64,000 nt of DNA from Flavobacterium hydatis (GTDB lineage: Bacteria > Bacteroidota > Bacteroidia > Flavobacteriales > Flavobacteriaceae), in assembly GCF_000737695.1 (NCBI RefSeq), contig NZ_JPRM01000003.1, positions 62,001 through 126,000 on the forward strand. The letters are read 5' to 3'. This document shows, in pieces, positions 17,815-26,859 of the stretch (position 1 is the first letter of the stretch; each line of letters starts with the position of its first letter). Position numbers and translations under genes: made by a program. The notes under the pieces are model-generated. The model was not told where the DNA came from. It was given only the letters and a program-made list of their open reading frames with translations, and made no database searches.

Positions 17815-18762
17815 ATGAATCCAAAAATATTAATCATTGGCGCTTGCGGTCAAATCGGAACGGAGCTTACCCAAAAACTACGCAAATTATACGGAACTGA
17901 GAATGTAATTGCTTCTGACATTCGTAAATTAAATACTGACGTAGTTAATTCTGGACCTTTTGAAGTAGTAAATGCCTTAGATTTTAATCAAATCGAGCAC
18001 CTTGTAGAGGTTCATAAAATAACTGATATTTATTTGATGGCTGCTTTATTATCAGCAACTGCCGAAAAAAACCCAGCATTTGCATGGGATTTAAACATGA
18101 ACTCATTATTCCATGTTTTAAACTTAGCCAAAGCAAATAAAATCAAAAAGGTTTTCTGGCCATCTAGTATTGCTGTTTTTGGACCAACCACTCCTAAAGA
18201 AAATACGCCACAATATACCGTTATGGAACCTTCGACTGTATACGGAATTAGTAAACAAGCTGGTGAAAGATGGTGTGAATACTACCATAACATTTACGGT
18301 GTCGATGTACGTAGCATCCGTTACCCTGGTTTAATTAGCTGGTCTACTCCTCCTGGAGGTGGAACAACAGATTATGCTGTTGATATTTTTTACAAGGCTA
18401 TTGCCGATAAAAAATATGAGTGCTTTTTATCATCTGAAACAAAAATGCCAATGATGTACATGGACGATGCTATTGATGCTACTATTAATATCATGAAAGC
18501 TCCTGCCGAGAAAATCAAAATTCATTCTTCATACAATTTAGCGGCGATGAGTTTCACGCCAACTGAAATTGCAAATGAAATTAAAAAACATATTCCTGAA
18601 TTCACAATTACTTACGAGCCTGATTTCCGTCAGAAAATTGCTGATAGCTGGCCTGCTAGCATTGATGATTCGCAAGCAAGAGAAGATTGGGACTGGAAAC
18701 ATACTTTTGATCTTGAGTCTATGACAAAAGATATGCTTGAGCATTTGGGAGACAAAAAATAA
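17815..18762 (+). CDS. tdh: L-threonine 3-dehydrogenase, short-chain (GalE-like) type
   Basis: A 315-residue NAD-dependent extended SDR. The Rossmann glycine motif is GACGQIG (residues 9-15) and the catalytic YxxxK is Tyr143-Lys147 (TVYGISK), with SSIAVFGP as the Ser/Thr segment. Length and signature blocks (WPSSIAVFGP, RYPGLISWSTPPGGGTTDYA, DDSQAREDWDW) match the GalE-like L-threonine dehydrogenases characterised in cold-adapted Flavobacterium, rather than the zinc-dependent medium-chain Tdh of E. coli. It would oxidise threonine to 2-amino-3-ketobutyrate. It is monocistronic, with a promoter box upstream and a strong terminator downstream. Confidence 0.9.
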   Translation: MNPKILIIGACGQIGTELTQKLRKLYGTENVIASDIRKLNTDVVNSGPFEVVNALDFNQIEHLVEVHKITDIYLMAALLSATAEKNPAFAWDLNMNSLFHVLNLAKANKIKKVFWPSSIAVFGPTTPKENTPQYTVMEPSTVYGISKQAGERWCEYYHNIYGVDVRSIRYPGLISWSTPPGGGTTDYAVDIFYKAIADKKYECFLSSETKMPMMYMDDAIDATINIMKAPAEKIKIHSSYNLAAMSFTPTEIANEIKKHIPEFTITYEPDFRQKIADSWPASIDDSQAREDWDWKHTFDLESMTKDMLEHLGDKK

Positions 18763-18780
18763 ACAATCCCTTTATACGAT

Positions 18781-18824
18781 AAAAGCCCGTTTTTAAAAGA
18801 AGTTTCTTTTAAAAACGGGCTTTT
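18781..18824 (+). terminator. Strong terminator after the threonine dehydrogenase gene
   Basis: An almost perfect stem of about 20 bp (18781-18801 with 18804-18824) with an AAAAGCCCG outer half and a trailing T-rich tract. Confidence 0.85.
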
Positions 18825-18899
18825 GCTTTTATATAAATCTCTTTAACTCATTAAAAAACAATTATTCACCCTATAAAACTGATTGCGTTATAATTTTAT

Positions 18900-18907
18900 T
18901 ACTTTTG
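18900..18907 (+). promoter_or_regulatory. -7 promoter box of DUF418 unit 1
   Basis: TACTTTTG matches TAnnTTTG. The surrounding block (ATTATTC..CTTATAAAA-ACTGATT..TTATAATTTTATTA) is repeated before units 2 and 3. Confidence 0.55.
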
Positions 18908-18975
18908 GTTGCGTTAGCAATAACACAATATTCACAAACAATCATTAATCAAATCACAAAAATAACGTTAATCGA

Positions 18976-20184
18976 ATGACAAATTCTTATCAACCTATCG
19001 AACTAAGCAAAAGAACTGCTATTATCGATATTCTCAGAGGCTGGGCAATTCTAGGTGTTGCAATTGGCAATTACAGCGATTTTCTCTTTATTGGTTTACC
19101 TTCAAAAATCAATAATAATCTCGTTTCTAATATTCTCCAAATAATTAATCGTTATTTTTTTGCTGCAAAATCCTGGACATTATTAACTGTATTATTTGGC
19201 TATGGATTTGCTATTCTAATCAATAATATTGCAAGTAAAGGCAGAAATCCTGTTGCTTTCTTTTCCTGGAGAATGATTTTACTTTTTATACTGGCTTTTA
19301 TTAATTCTTCTTTTTGGTTTGGCGACATCTTAAAAGATTATGCTTTTTTAGGGCTTGTTTTATTATTGTTTTACAAAGCCTCAACAAAAACTTTAGCAGT
19401 AATCTGTAGCGTACTTCTTGTTTCAATTCCATTTTTGATGGCTTACGTAAATGGTCTTCATATGGAACGCCTTGAGATTACAACTAACCCAGAATACTTA
19501 AAGCTATATAATTCTGGAAATTTGCTGGATTTTTTTAAATTCAATTTATTGGCTACTGTCCATGAGCAAATAATTGTTCCGGGATATGCAATTACAGCAC
19601 ATCTTGTAATGCTGCTTTGTATGTTATTTGGTCTTTTACTTCAAAAAATAGATTTCTTTGTTGACTTGGACAAAAAGACTAAACTCCTGAAACGTATTCT
19701 GTTTATTAGTTTATTTTGTGCCATTACTATCGGAATTCTTTTTACAATTGCAATCAATCAAAAAGCCGAATTTCTTAAATTTTTCCATCCTCTTTATTTG
19801 CTTATTTTAAGCACTATGATTTTTATCGCTACAGGAATTACGTTATTGTACATAAACTGTAAGCTAAAAACCATATTTAGTTATTTTCAGGTTGCAGGAA
19901 AAATGACCCTCACAAACTACATATCTCAAAATATACTGGCAGCTCTTATTTTTTCAGGAATTGGTTTGGGAATTGGCAACTCAATGCCTTATTGGTTTTA
20001 TTTTTCATTGGCTGTTTTTGTATTCATTGTTCAATTATTTATAAGCAAATGGTGGCTTTCTAAATACAATTATGGTCCAATAGAATGGTTATGGAGATGT
20101 GCTAGCTACAGACAGTTCTTTCCGTTTAAAAAACCAATTCAAAACAAAATTATTTTAGAAACTAATACTGAAGCGGCTGAATAA
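18976..20184 (+). CDS. DUF418 family multi-spanning membrane protein, tandem copy 1
   Basis: A 402-residue inner-membrane protein of the DUF418/YeiB-like group, with about 9-10 hydrophobic segments. The N-terminal RTAIIDILRGWAILGVA is the heparan-alpha-glucosaminide acetyltransferase/acyltransferase-3-like opening helix, and the C-terminal GPIEWLWRCASYRQFFPF is the DUF418 signature. It is the first of three paralogues of identical length in the same orientation, each with its own promoter box and terminator. Function is unestablished; the family is thought to be transport- or acyltransfer-related. Confidence 0.85.
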   Translation: MTNSYQPIELSKRTAIIDILRGWAILGVAIGNYSDFLFIGLPSKINNNLVSNILQIINRYFFAAKSWTLLTVLFGYGFAILINNIASKGRNPVAFFSWRMILLFILAFINSSFWFGDILKDYAFLGLVLLLFYKASTKTLAVICSVLLVSIPFLMAYVNGLHMERLEITTNPEYLKLYNSGNLLDFFKFNLLATVHEQIIVPGYAITAHLVMLLCMLFGLLLQKIDFFVDLDKKTKLLKRILFISLFCAITIGILFTIAINQKAEFLKFFHPLYLLILSTMIFIATGITLLYINCKLKTIFSYFQVAGKMTLTNYISQNILAALIFSGIGLGIGNSMPYWFYFSLAVFVFIVQLFISKWWLSKYNYGPIEWLWRCASYRQFFPFKKPIQNKIILETNTEAAE

Positions 20185-20210
20185 TTTATTGCTAAAGCTT
20201 TTTTGCAAAT

Positions 20211-20250
20211 AAAAAGCCCTTAAAGAACACCGTTTCTTTAAGGGCTTTTT
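20211..20250 (+). terminator. Terminator of DUF418 unit 1
   Basis: A 17-bp stem AAAAAGCCCTTAAAGAA (20211-20227) with its complement (20234-20250). The same hairpin recurs after units 2 and 3. Confidence 0.85.
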
Positions 20251-20328
20251 GCATTTATATAAATGTCATTAATTTATTGAATAACAATTATTCGTCTTAT
20301 AAAAAAACTGATTACATTATAATTTTGT

Positions 20329-20336
20329 TATTTTTG
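20329..20336 (+). promoter_or_regulatory. -7 promoter box of DUF418 unit 2
   Basis: TATTTTTG, a match to TAnnTTTG, in the duplicated upstream block. Confidence 0.55.
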
Positions 20337-20404
20337 ATTGCGCTAGTAATAACACAATATTTGCTAGCAATCATCAATCAAATCACAAGAAAAACGTTAA
20401 TCAA

Positions 20405-21613
20405 ATGACAAATTCATTTCAACCTATTCAGGAAGATAAAAGAATAGCTATTGTTGATATTTTAAGAGGCTGGGCTTTATTAGGAGTCGTGATAGGAAAT
20501 TATGTCGATTTTAGATATATCGGATTGGAACGTTTTATTCTTAAAAAAGGTATATTTTCAGAAATCATCAGCTACTTTAATCTGTATTTTTTTTCTGCTA
20601 AATCATGGACTTTATTAAGCGTTTTATTTGGATATGGATTTGCTGTTCTTATTAACAATGTGGCTGATAAAGGCAAAAACCCAGTTTATTTTTTTTGCTG
20701 GAGAATGTTTATCCTGTTTATTTTTGCATTTATAAATTCTGCATTTTGGCTGGGTGATATATTAAAAGATTATGCTTTTTTAGGGTTATTCCTTTTATTA
20801 TTTTACAAAAGTTCAAAAAAAACAATTCTTATAAGCTGTGTAATACTTCTTTTAACTGTTCCGTTTCTTAACGCTTATATTCATTCTATAAAACAAACAT
20901 TACCTGACGTACAATCGAATGCTAAATACTTAAAATTATTTTATTCTGATAACTGGTTAGATGTATTCAAGTTTAATTTACTCGGAACTTATTATCAGGA
21001 AATGATTAATCTTGCTTACGCTATTACTGTGCATGTTGTGATGTTTGCACTTATGCTTTTAGGTTTCTACGCCCAAAAAATCAATTTTTTTAATCGTTTA
21101 CCTGAATTTAAAAAAACACTAAAAAGAACTATTATAATTACACTGATTCTTGCAATAATTTCTGGTGTTCTTTTTGAAATTGCAATTAAGCAGAAAATAG
21201 CTTTCACCTATTTTCATCCCGTTTTTTGGATAATAATAAATACAATGGTTTGCATTGCGTCTGGAATCTGTCTATTATATACAAACGGAAAACTGAAAAC
21301 AATTTTTAGTTATTTTAGAGTTAGCGGCAAAATGACACTTACCAACTACATGATGCAGAACATTCTTGCTGCTTTCCTTTTTTCCGGAATTGGTTTCAAA
21401 ATTTACAATACTTTACCTTATTGGTTTTACTTTTTCTTGGCTGTTTTTGTTTTTACAATTCAGTTATTCATAAGCAAATGGTGGCTTTCAAAATTCAATT
21501 ATGGTCCTGTTGAATGGCTATGGAGAGTGTTAAGCTACAGAAAGATGTTTCCGTTTAAAAAACAAAAGCAGACCGCTATTTCTTCGGAAACCAATGCAGA
21601 AGCAACAAAATAA
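20405..21613 (+). CDS. DUF418 family membrane protein, tandem copy 2
   Basis: A 402-residue paralogue of the genes on either side. Conserved anchor blocks are DILRGWALLG, KSWTLLSVLFGYGFAVLINN, LKDYAFLGL, GKMTLTNYMMQN and SKWWLSKFNYGPVEWLWR. It is the most diverged of the three: the periplasmic loops (residues about 40-60 and 150-190) differ, and the C-terminal motif is VLSYRKMFPF where copies 1 and 3 have CASYRQFFPF or CGSYRQLFPF. This suggests copies 1 and 3 are closer to each other, or that conversion has occurred between them. The start is fixed by the conserved upstream sequence AACGTTAATCAAATG. Confidence 0.85.
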   Translation: MTNSFQPIQEDKRIAIVDILRGWALLGVVIGNYVDFRYIGLERFILKKGIFSEIISYFNLYFFSAKSWTLLSVLFGYGFAVLINNVADKGKNPVYFFCWRMFILFIFAFINSAFWLGDILKDYAFLGLFLLLFYKSSKKTILISCVILLLTVPFLNAYIHSIKQTLPDVQSNAKYLKLFYSDNWLDVFKFNLLGTYYQEMINLAYAITVHVVMFALMLLGFYAQKINFFNRLPEFKKTLKRTIIITLILAIISGVLFEIAIKQKIAFTYFHPVFWIIINTMVCIASGICLLYTNGKLKTIFSYFRVSGKMTLTNYMMQNILAAFLFSGIGFKIYNTLPYWFYFFLAVFVFTIQLFISKWWLSKFNYGPVEWLWRVLSYRKMFPFKKQKQTAISSETNAEATK

Positions 21614-21645
21614 TTATTTCAATAAGAAAACTATTTTTCGCAAAT

Positions 21646-21685
21646 AAAAAAGCCCTTAAAGAACAATGTATCTTTTAGAGCTTTT
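21646..21685 (+). terminator. Degenerate terminator of DUF418 unit 2
   Basis: Homologous to the hairpins after units 1 and 3, but with mismatches in the right arm (TCTTTTAGAGCTTTT where the others read TCTTTAAGGGCTTTT). The stem is weakened, so some readthrough into unit 3 is plausible. Confidence 0.6.
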
Positions 21686-21762
21686 GCATTTATACAAATG
21701 TCGCTAATTTATTGAAAAACAATTATTCAGCTTATAAAAAACTGATTGCGTTATAAATTTAT

Positions 21763-21770
21763 TATTTTTG
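21763..21770 (+). promoter_or_regulatory. -7 promoter box of DUF418 unit 3
   Basis: TATTTTTG, a match to TAnnTTTG. It overlaps the position where an automatic caller could place a false early TTG start (21768). Confidence 0.55.
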
Positions 21771-21839
21771 ATTAAACTGACAATAACACATAGTTCACTC
21801 ACAATAATTAATAAAATCACAAGAAAAAACGTTAATCAA

Positions 21840-23048
21840 ATGACAAATTCGTATCATCCTATAGAACAAAGCAAAAGAACTGCTATTGTAGATATTCTTC
21901 GAGGCTGGGCCATATTAGGCGTTGCAATTGGCAACTATTCTGGTTTACCACACATTGGTTCAACACAAGAACCCAAGAACAGTATGTTATCTGAAATATT
22001 AACGAATTTCGATCAGTTTTTTTTCTCCGGAAAATCATGGACTTTATTAACCATCTTGTTTGGCTATGGCTTTGCTATTTTAATTAATAATGTCGCTGCG
22101 AAAGGCAAAAATCCAGTTACTTTTTTTAGCTGGCGAATGTTATTGCTTTTTGGCTTGGCTTTTATCAATTGTTGTTTTTGGTTCGGGGACATCTTAAAAG
22201 ATTATGCTTTTTTAGGACTTGTATTATTGCTTTTCTACAAATGCTCTACAAAAACGCTAAGTATAATTTGCGCTATTCTTATCCTTATCACTCCATTTTT
22301 AATGGCTTATATCAAAGGCTTTAATTTTGAAAGAATAGTTATTATCTCCAATCCTGAATATCTAAAATTATATTATTCTGGAAACTGGCTAGACTTTTTT
22401 AAATTTAACCTATTGGCTTCTTATTACCAGCAAATCATTTCTCCTGGCTATGTTATTATAGGATATACTGTAATGCTGGCTTGTATGCTTTTTGGGGTTG
22501 TGCTTCAAAAAACAGATTTTTTTAATCGTTTAACCAAAATGAAAAAGGTTTTAATGTATGTACTTGCAATCAGTCTGCTTATTGCTGTTACAACTGGTAT
22601 TGTTTTTTACTATGCAATTGAAAATAAAGCTGGTTTTCTCAAATTCTTCCACCCTTATTACTGGTTTATTTTAAGCACAATGATTTTTATCGCAACAGGA
22701 ATATGCTTGTTGTACGAAAATGGTAAACTCAAAACAATATTCAAATATTTTAGTGCAGGAGGAAAAATGACTTTGACAAATTATATAACTCAAAATCTAC
22801 TTGCTGCTTTTATTTTTTCAGGAATTGGTTTAGGCATTGGTAATTCTATGCCCTATTGGTTTTATTTCTCATTGGCTGTTTTTATATTTATTATTCAGTT
22901 ATTTATTAGCAAATGGTGGCTTTCAAAATACAATTATGGACCAATAGAATGGCTGTGGAGATGTGGCAGCTATAGACAGCTTTTTCCGTTTAAAAAACAG
23001 AATCAAGACAACGTTATTATAGATACCAACACCAAAATAGCAGAGTAA
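21840..23048 (+). CDS. DUF418 family membrane protein, tandem copy 3
   Basis: A 402-residue paralogue of copy 1, closest to it over most of its length (GIGLGIGNSMPYWFYFSLAVF and SKWWLSKYNYGPIEWLWRC are shared). I place the start at 21840 because the upstream sequence AACGTTAATCAAATGACAAA is the same in all three units and gives the same 402-residue length. A longer frame from TTG 21768 would translate the promoter box. About 9-10 membrane segments are visible. No catalytic motif is recognisable beyond the family helices. Confidence 0.85.
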   Translation: MTNSYHPIEQSKRTAIVDILRGWAILGVAIGNYSGLPHIGSTQEPKNSMLSEILTNFDQFFFSGKSWTLLTILFGYGFAILINNVAAKGKNPVTFFSWRMLLLFGLAFINCCFWFGDILKDYAFLGLVLLLFYKCSTKTLSIICAILILITPFLMAYIKGFNFERIVIISNPEYLKLYYSGNWLDFFKFNLLASYYQQIISPGYVIIGYTVMLACMLFGVVLQKTDFFNRLTKMKKVLMYVLAISLLIAVTTGIVFYYAIENKAGFLKFFHPYYWFILSTMIFIATGICLLYENGKLKTIFKYFSAGGKMTLTNYITQNLLAAFIFSGIGLGIGNSMPYWFYFSLAVFIFIIQLFISKWWLSKYNYGPIEWLWRCGSYRQLFPFKKQNQDNVIIDTNTKIAE

Positions 23049-23072
23049 AGTATTGCTAAAGCTTTTGCAAAT

Positions 23073-23110
23073 AAAAGCCCTTAAAGAACAATGTGTCTTT
23101 AAGGGCTTTT
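23073..23110. terminator. Terminator of DUF418 unit 3, between convergent genes
   Basis: A 15-bp stem AAAAGCCCTTAAAGA (23073-23087) with TCTTTAAGGGCTTTT (23096-23110) followed by T residues. The next gene converges from the minus strand at 23132. Confidence 0.85.
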
Positions 23111-23131
23111 TTATAGAATATAAGCAAAGAT

Positions 23132-25009
23132 TTACTTTACTTCATATACATTATTCGCAGCTTTTATATCAGCCATTAATCCGCTTGGATCAATAGTGAT
23201 TTTCTTAATTGCGCTTTTGCTTTTTGCAATTGTCAAATTATAAGTTGGCATCGCCCAAGCCCAATCATTTGAAACGGTTCTTTTCATAGAAGGATTAGGA
23301 TTCTCTTTTATAAAATTCATCATTCGTAATGGAATGTAAAAGCTCTCTTTTGTTCCATCAGTATATTCTACAGTTAAATCAATAGGCATTGGCATTCTTC
23401 CAATTCTTTCTAAAGTCACAACTGTTTTATCTCCGCTATCGCTTACTTCTTTAATACCGTAATCAATTGTATTTGTAGTTTCTGTCCAATCGATTAAATA
23501 CCAATCTAATTCTGCTCCCGAAACACGCTCAGCAGTTCTCTTGATATCATTTGGTGATGGATGTTTGAATTTAAAATCACTATAATATTTTTTTAGTGTT
23601 TTATCTAAATTACTCTCCCCTATCAAATATCCTAATTGAGACAAAAAGATACTTCCTTTTACATAAGAAGAAATACTGTAAGGTCTGTTCTCATCGTAAC
23701 GATCACCATGTGTAGTTTGTGGTTGCTCTTTACCAGATTCTACTAATTTATAATATGCAGCATAATTTCCTTTAAACGGATTTTCTACTTTTTTATCTCC
23801 AGCTAATTCATTCAAAGCTAAATCTTCGATATAAGTTGTAAAACCTTCATCCATCCATGGGTGTTTAGATTCGTTAGAAGCCAAAACATGCTGGAACCAA
23901 GAGTGTCCTAACTCGTGTGTTGCTGTTCCTAAGATCCCTTCAAGAGTTCCGTTTCCTAACATCAAAGTACACATTGCATATTCCATTCCGCCATCTCCAC
24001 CTTGTATAAATGAGTATTGTTTGTATGGATATGGTCCTACTTTATGATCATAAAAATCCATTACTTTAACCATCAAAGGCTCTAGTTTTTTCCAGTTCTC
24101 TGTAGTCTTTGGATTGTTTTTGTATAAGAAATGTAAGTCAACATCATTTGGTCCTTTTACTATATCATGCGTATATTCTTTATCGGCTGCCCAAGTAAAG
24201 TCGTGTACCATTGGCGCAACAAAATGCCAAGTAAGTGTTTTTGTTTTTTTAGGATAAACTACAGTAACACCAGCATCTTCATATCCGTGACCGATTTCAT
24301 TTTTGTTTTGTAAATATCCAGAACCTCCGATTGTGTAATCTTTATCAAGCGTAATTTTTACATCAAAATTTCCCCAAACACCATGAAATTCTCTTGCGAT
24401 ATATGGATCTGCATGCCATCCTTCAAAATCAAATTCGGCTAGTTTAGGATACCATTGTGACATTGACAAAGCAACACCTTCTGAATTATTTCTTCCTGCA
24501 CGACGAATTTGTACTGGAACTTGTCCGTCAAATTCTAATGTAAAAGTAGTTTTTGAATTTGGTAAAATTGGCTTAGCCAAAGTAACTTCCATAATAGTTC
24601 CCGAAACTCTTGTTGTAGCAGCTACACCATCTTGTTTGAAATTGGCAATATTAAGAAACCCTATTTCATTAGGCTTTAAAGTTTTCATGCGGCTTTCTTT
24701 AACATCTTTGCCATCAACTTTTACCTTATTTATCATTCTTCCATCAGGATCTTTTATAGTCTGGATTCTTGCATCCATTTCGCTTCCTGGCTGAAATGCA
24801 TTAAAAAACAAATGGTAATATACTTTTTTCAAAGTATCTGGCGAGTTATTAGTATAAACCAATTCTTGCTTGCCTTTGTACAGATAGTCTTTTACATCCA
24901 TCGATACATCCATTTTATAATCTACATGTTGTTGCCAATAAGGTGCATTTTGGGCAACTAGAGAGCCAAAACTAAGGCTCAAAAAGGAAAGTAATATAAT
25001 TTTTCGCAT
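23132..25009 (-). CDS. M1 family zinc metallopeptidase (aminopeptidase N-like), exported
   Basis: A 625-residue exported peptidase with a signal peptide (residues 1-20, cut after LVAQ). It has the M1 zinc site HELGH (His365, Glu366, His369) with the third ligand Glu388 in WMDEGF, at the standard 18-residue spacing, and the exopeptidase motif GGMEY (340-344). The N-terminal beta-saddle domain is complete; the C-terminal helical domain is short, as in many Bacteroidota M1 proteins. It follows the S8 protease gene in the same direction, but a hairpin with a T run lies between them, so coupled expression may be attenuated. Confidence 0.92.
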   Translation of the reverse strand: MRKIILLSFLSLSFGSLVAQNAPYWQQHVDYKMDVSMDVKDYLYKGKQELVYTNNSPDTLKKVYYHLFFNAFQPGSEMDARIQTIKDPDGRMINKVKVDGKDVKESRMKTLKPNEIGFLNIANFKQDGVAATTRVSGTIMEVTLAKPILPNSKTTFTLEFDGQVPVQIRRAGRNNSEGVALSMSQWYPKLAEFDFEGWHADPYIAREFHGVWGNFDVKITLDKDYTIGGSGYLQNKNEIGHGYEDAGVTVVYPKKTKTLTWHFVAPMVHDFTWAADKEYTHDIVKGPNDVDLHFLYKNNPKTTENWKKLEPLMVKVMDFYDHKVGPYPYKQYSFIQGGDGGMEYAMCTLMLGNGTLEGILGTATHELGHSWFQHVLASNESKHPWMDEGFTTYIEDLALNELAGDKKVENPFKGNYAAYYKLVESGKEQPQTTHGDRYDENRPYSISSYVKGSIFLSQLGYLIGESNLDKTLKKYYSDFKFKHPSPNDIKRTAERVSGAELDWYLIDWTETTNTIDYGIKEVSDSGDKTVVTLERIGRMPMPIDLTVEYTDGTKESFYIPLRMMNFIKENPNPSMKRTVSNDWAWAMPTYNLTIAKSKSAIKKITIDPSGLMADIKAANNVYEVK

Positions 25010-25026
25010 GGGCTATATAATAAAAA

Positions 25027-25050
25027 ATGGAAGGGTTGCCACCCTTCCAT
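25027..25050 (-). terminator. Terminator/attenuator hairpin between the S8 protease and M1 peptidase genes
   Basis: A perfect 10-bp stem ATGGAAGGGT (25027-25036) with ACCCTTCCAT (25041-25050), followed on the minus strand by a run of T. It lies only 17 bases before the M1 start codon, with no room for a promoter after it. Either it is a leaky terminator, or the hairpin sits in the M1 leader. Confidence 0.75.
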
Positions 25051-25071
25051 CGGATTAATATTCTTTACAAT

Positions 25072-26697
25072 TTATTTTTTTGACATTTTTTCTGCCATCA
25101 ATAACGCATTATAAGCATTTACCATTTTAGCCGTTTTTGACGACTCTGTTGATGAAACTGCTACTGGCTTTTGGTCTGGATTTGGGTTTTCGCCCAAAAC
25201 TACCATCGACGGAAGTAAAACACCAGAATCCATTAATATCTGTTTTACTTGTGAAGCTTTTAATTTTGGATAATAAGAACGAATTAAAGCCGCAACTCCT
25301 GCAGCATTTGGAGCTGCCATTGATGTTCCTTGTAAATATTTATATTTATTATTTGGGATCGTCGCATAGATTTCTTCTCCTGGAGCATAAACATCAACAT
25401 TTAACTTTCCAAAATTAGAAAAACTTGCAATTACATTCTCTTCATATACTTTATTTATCGCACCAATAGTAATTAAATTATTTGCAAATTCTTTTACATT
25501 GTCTTCTGAGTCATTTGGGTAATTGATGTTTTTGTTAATATCTATATTATACCCATCATTTCCAGCTGCGTGCACAATTAAAACATCTTTTTTAGCAGCA
25601 TATTTTATAGCATCATAAACCCATTTTTTATGAGGAGAAAAGCTTTTTCCGAAACTTCCGTTGATTACTTTTGCTCCATTATCTACCGCATAACGTATTG
25701 CCAATGCAATATCTTTATCGTACTCATCTCCATCAGGAACAGCTCTTACTGTCATGATTTCAACATTATCAGCAACTCCATCTCCGCCTAAATTGTTATG
25801 ACGAACCTGAGCTACAATACCAGCTACGTGAGTTCCGTGTAATGCTTTTTCTTTATCTGGTCCTGCAACATTATTATTACCATAACGAGTATCTTTAATA
25901 TCCTCAGGGTTATCTCCTACAATTTTACGACCATCAAATTCTTTGTTCAAATTATAATTTAACTGATCATAAACATATTCCCTATATTCTTCTAAGCTAA
26001 TTTCAAAATCAGGACCTGCATTAGTTAAAATTTGAGTCATTACATCCTTACTTCTAATTACAGCTCGATCAACCGATGTAATAGCACTAAGATCTTCAAG
26101 TGTATATTTATCTTTCTTTAAAAAATCTTTTATTGTTTTATTTGCATCCAAATAAAAATCAATCATCTGTTTTTCTTTTAAAGCTTTCTCGTATTTTTCA
26201 TTATACTGTTCTAACGCATTTTTATAATCAGCAGAACCATCATCCCCTTTCTTTACAATACGGGTCATTTCTGTATTCTCGTTTACAGCATCACCAAGAA
26301 AGTTCCAACCATGAACATCATCTATAAAACCATTCTTGTCATCATCGATTCCGTTACCAGGAATTTCTTTTGCATTGGTCCAGATTTTCCCTTGTAAATC
26401 CTCGTGATCAATATCTACACCCGAATCAACAATACCTACAATTACCTTAATTCCTTTTTTATCTTTTAGTAATTCAGCATACGCTTTATCAACACTCATT
26501 CCAGGAACAGTATCTTTTACTAAATCCAGATGACTCCATCTTTTTAAATCATTTTCAGAAAGTGGGGCTTTTTTGACAATAACTAAAGGCGCTGTAATGG
26601 TTTCTTTAGAAGTTGAAACTTGTGCTTGCACTGTAGCACTACCAGCCAAAGCAAGTATTACCCAAGCTGATAAAGTAAAAGGTTTTATATGACTCAT
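25072..26697 (-). CDS. S8 family subtilisin-like serine protease, exported
   Basis: A 541-residue exported subtilase. A signal peptide (1-26) is followed by a short prodomain-like segment and the catalytic set Asp91 (GIVDSGVD), His287 (LHGTHVAG), the oxyanion Asn380 (HAAGN) and Ser459 (LQGTSMAAPNAAG). The distance between Asp and His is 196 residues, far more than the roughly 30 of subtilisin. The insert (about 140-280) is charged and helical. No type IX sorting domain is present at the C-terminus, which ends in a helix (LLMAEKMSKK), so it may stay periplasmic. Confidence 0.92.
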   Translation of the reverse strand: MSHIKPFTLSAWVILALAGSATVQAQVSTSKETITAPLVIVKKAPLSENDLKRWSHLDLVKDTVPGMSVDKAYAELLKDKKGIKVIVGIVDSGVDIDHEDLQGKIWTNAKEIPGNGIDDDKNGFIDDVHGWNFLGDAVNENTEMTRIVKKGDDGSADYKNALEQYNEKYEKALKEKQMIDFYLDANKTIKDFLKKDKYTLEDLSAITSVDRAVIRSKDVMTQILTNAGPDFEISLEEYREYVYDQLNYNLNKEFDGRKIVGDNPEDIKDTRYGNNNVAGPDKEKALHGTHVAGIVAQVRHNNLGGDGVADNVEIMTVRAVPDGDEYDKDIALAIRYAVDNGAKVINGSFGKSFSPHKKWVYDAIKYAAKKDVLIVHAAGNDGYNIDINKNINYPNDSEDNVKEFANNLITIGAINKVYEENVIASFSNFGKLNVDVYAPGEEIYATIPNNKYKYLQGTSMAAPNAAGVAALIRSYYPKLKASQVKQILMDSGVLLPSMVVLGENPNPDQKPVAVSSTESSKTAKMVNAYNALLMAEKMSKK

Positions 26698-26809
26698 GTG
26701 TCTATAATATAATAAAAGTTAAAATATGGGCCTAAATTATGGATTTTTGCTACAATATACCAATCCTTAACAGTCAATTATGATTATTTACATAATAACC
26801 TTATATAAA

Positions 26810-26836
26810 AAAACCGAGTTTTTTAAACTCGGTTTT
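26810..26836 (-). terminator. Terminator after the double-glycine peptide gene
   Basis: A perfect 12-bp stem AAAACCGAGTTT (26810-26821) with AAACTCGGTTTT (26825-26836). On the minus strand it is followed by T residues and lies 24 bases after the small-gene stop. It supports the small gene as a real transcription unit. Confidence 0.75.
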
Positions 26837-26859
26837 AATAAAAATACTTAAATACTACC

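Noticed and set aside
21768..21839. Earlier TTG start for the third DUF418 gene
   Set aside because: The extra 24 codons overlap the -7 promoter box and have no counterpart in the other two copies, which start at the conserved ATG.
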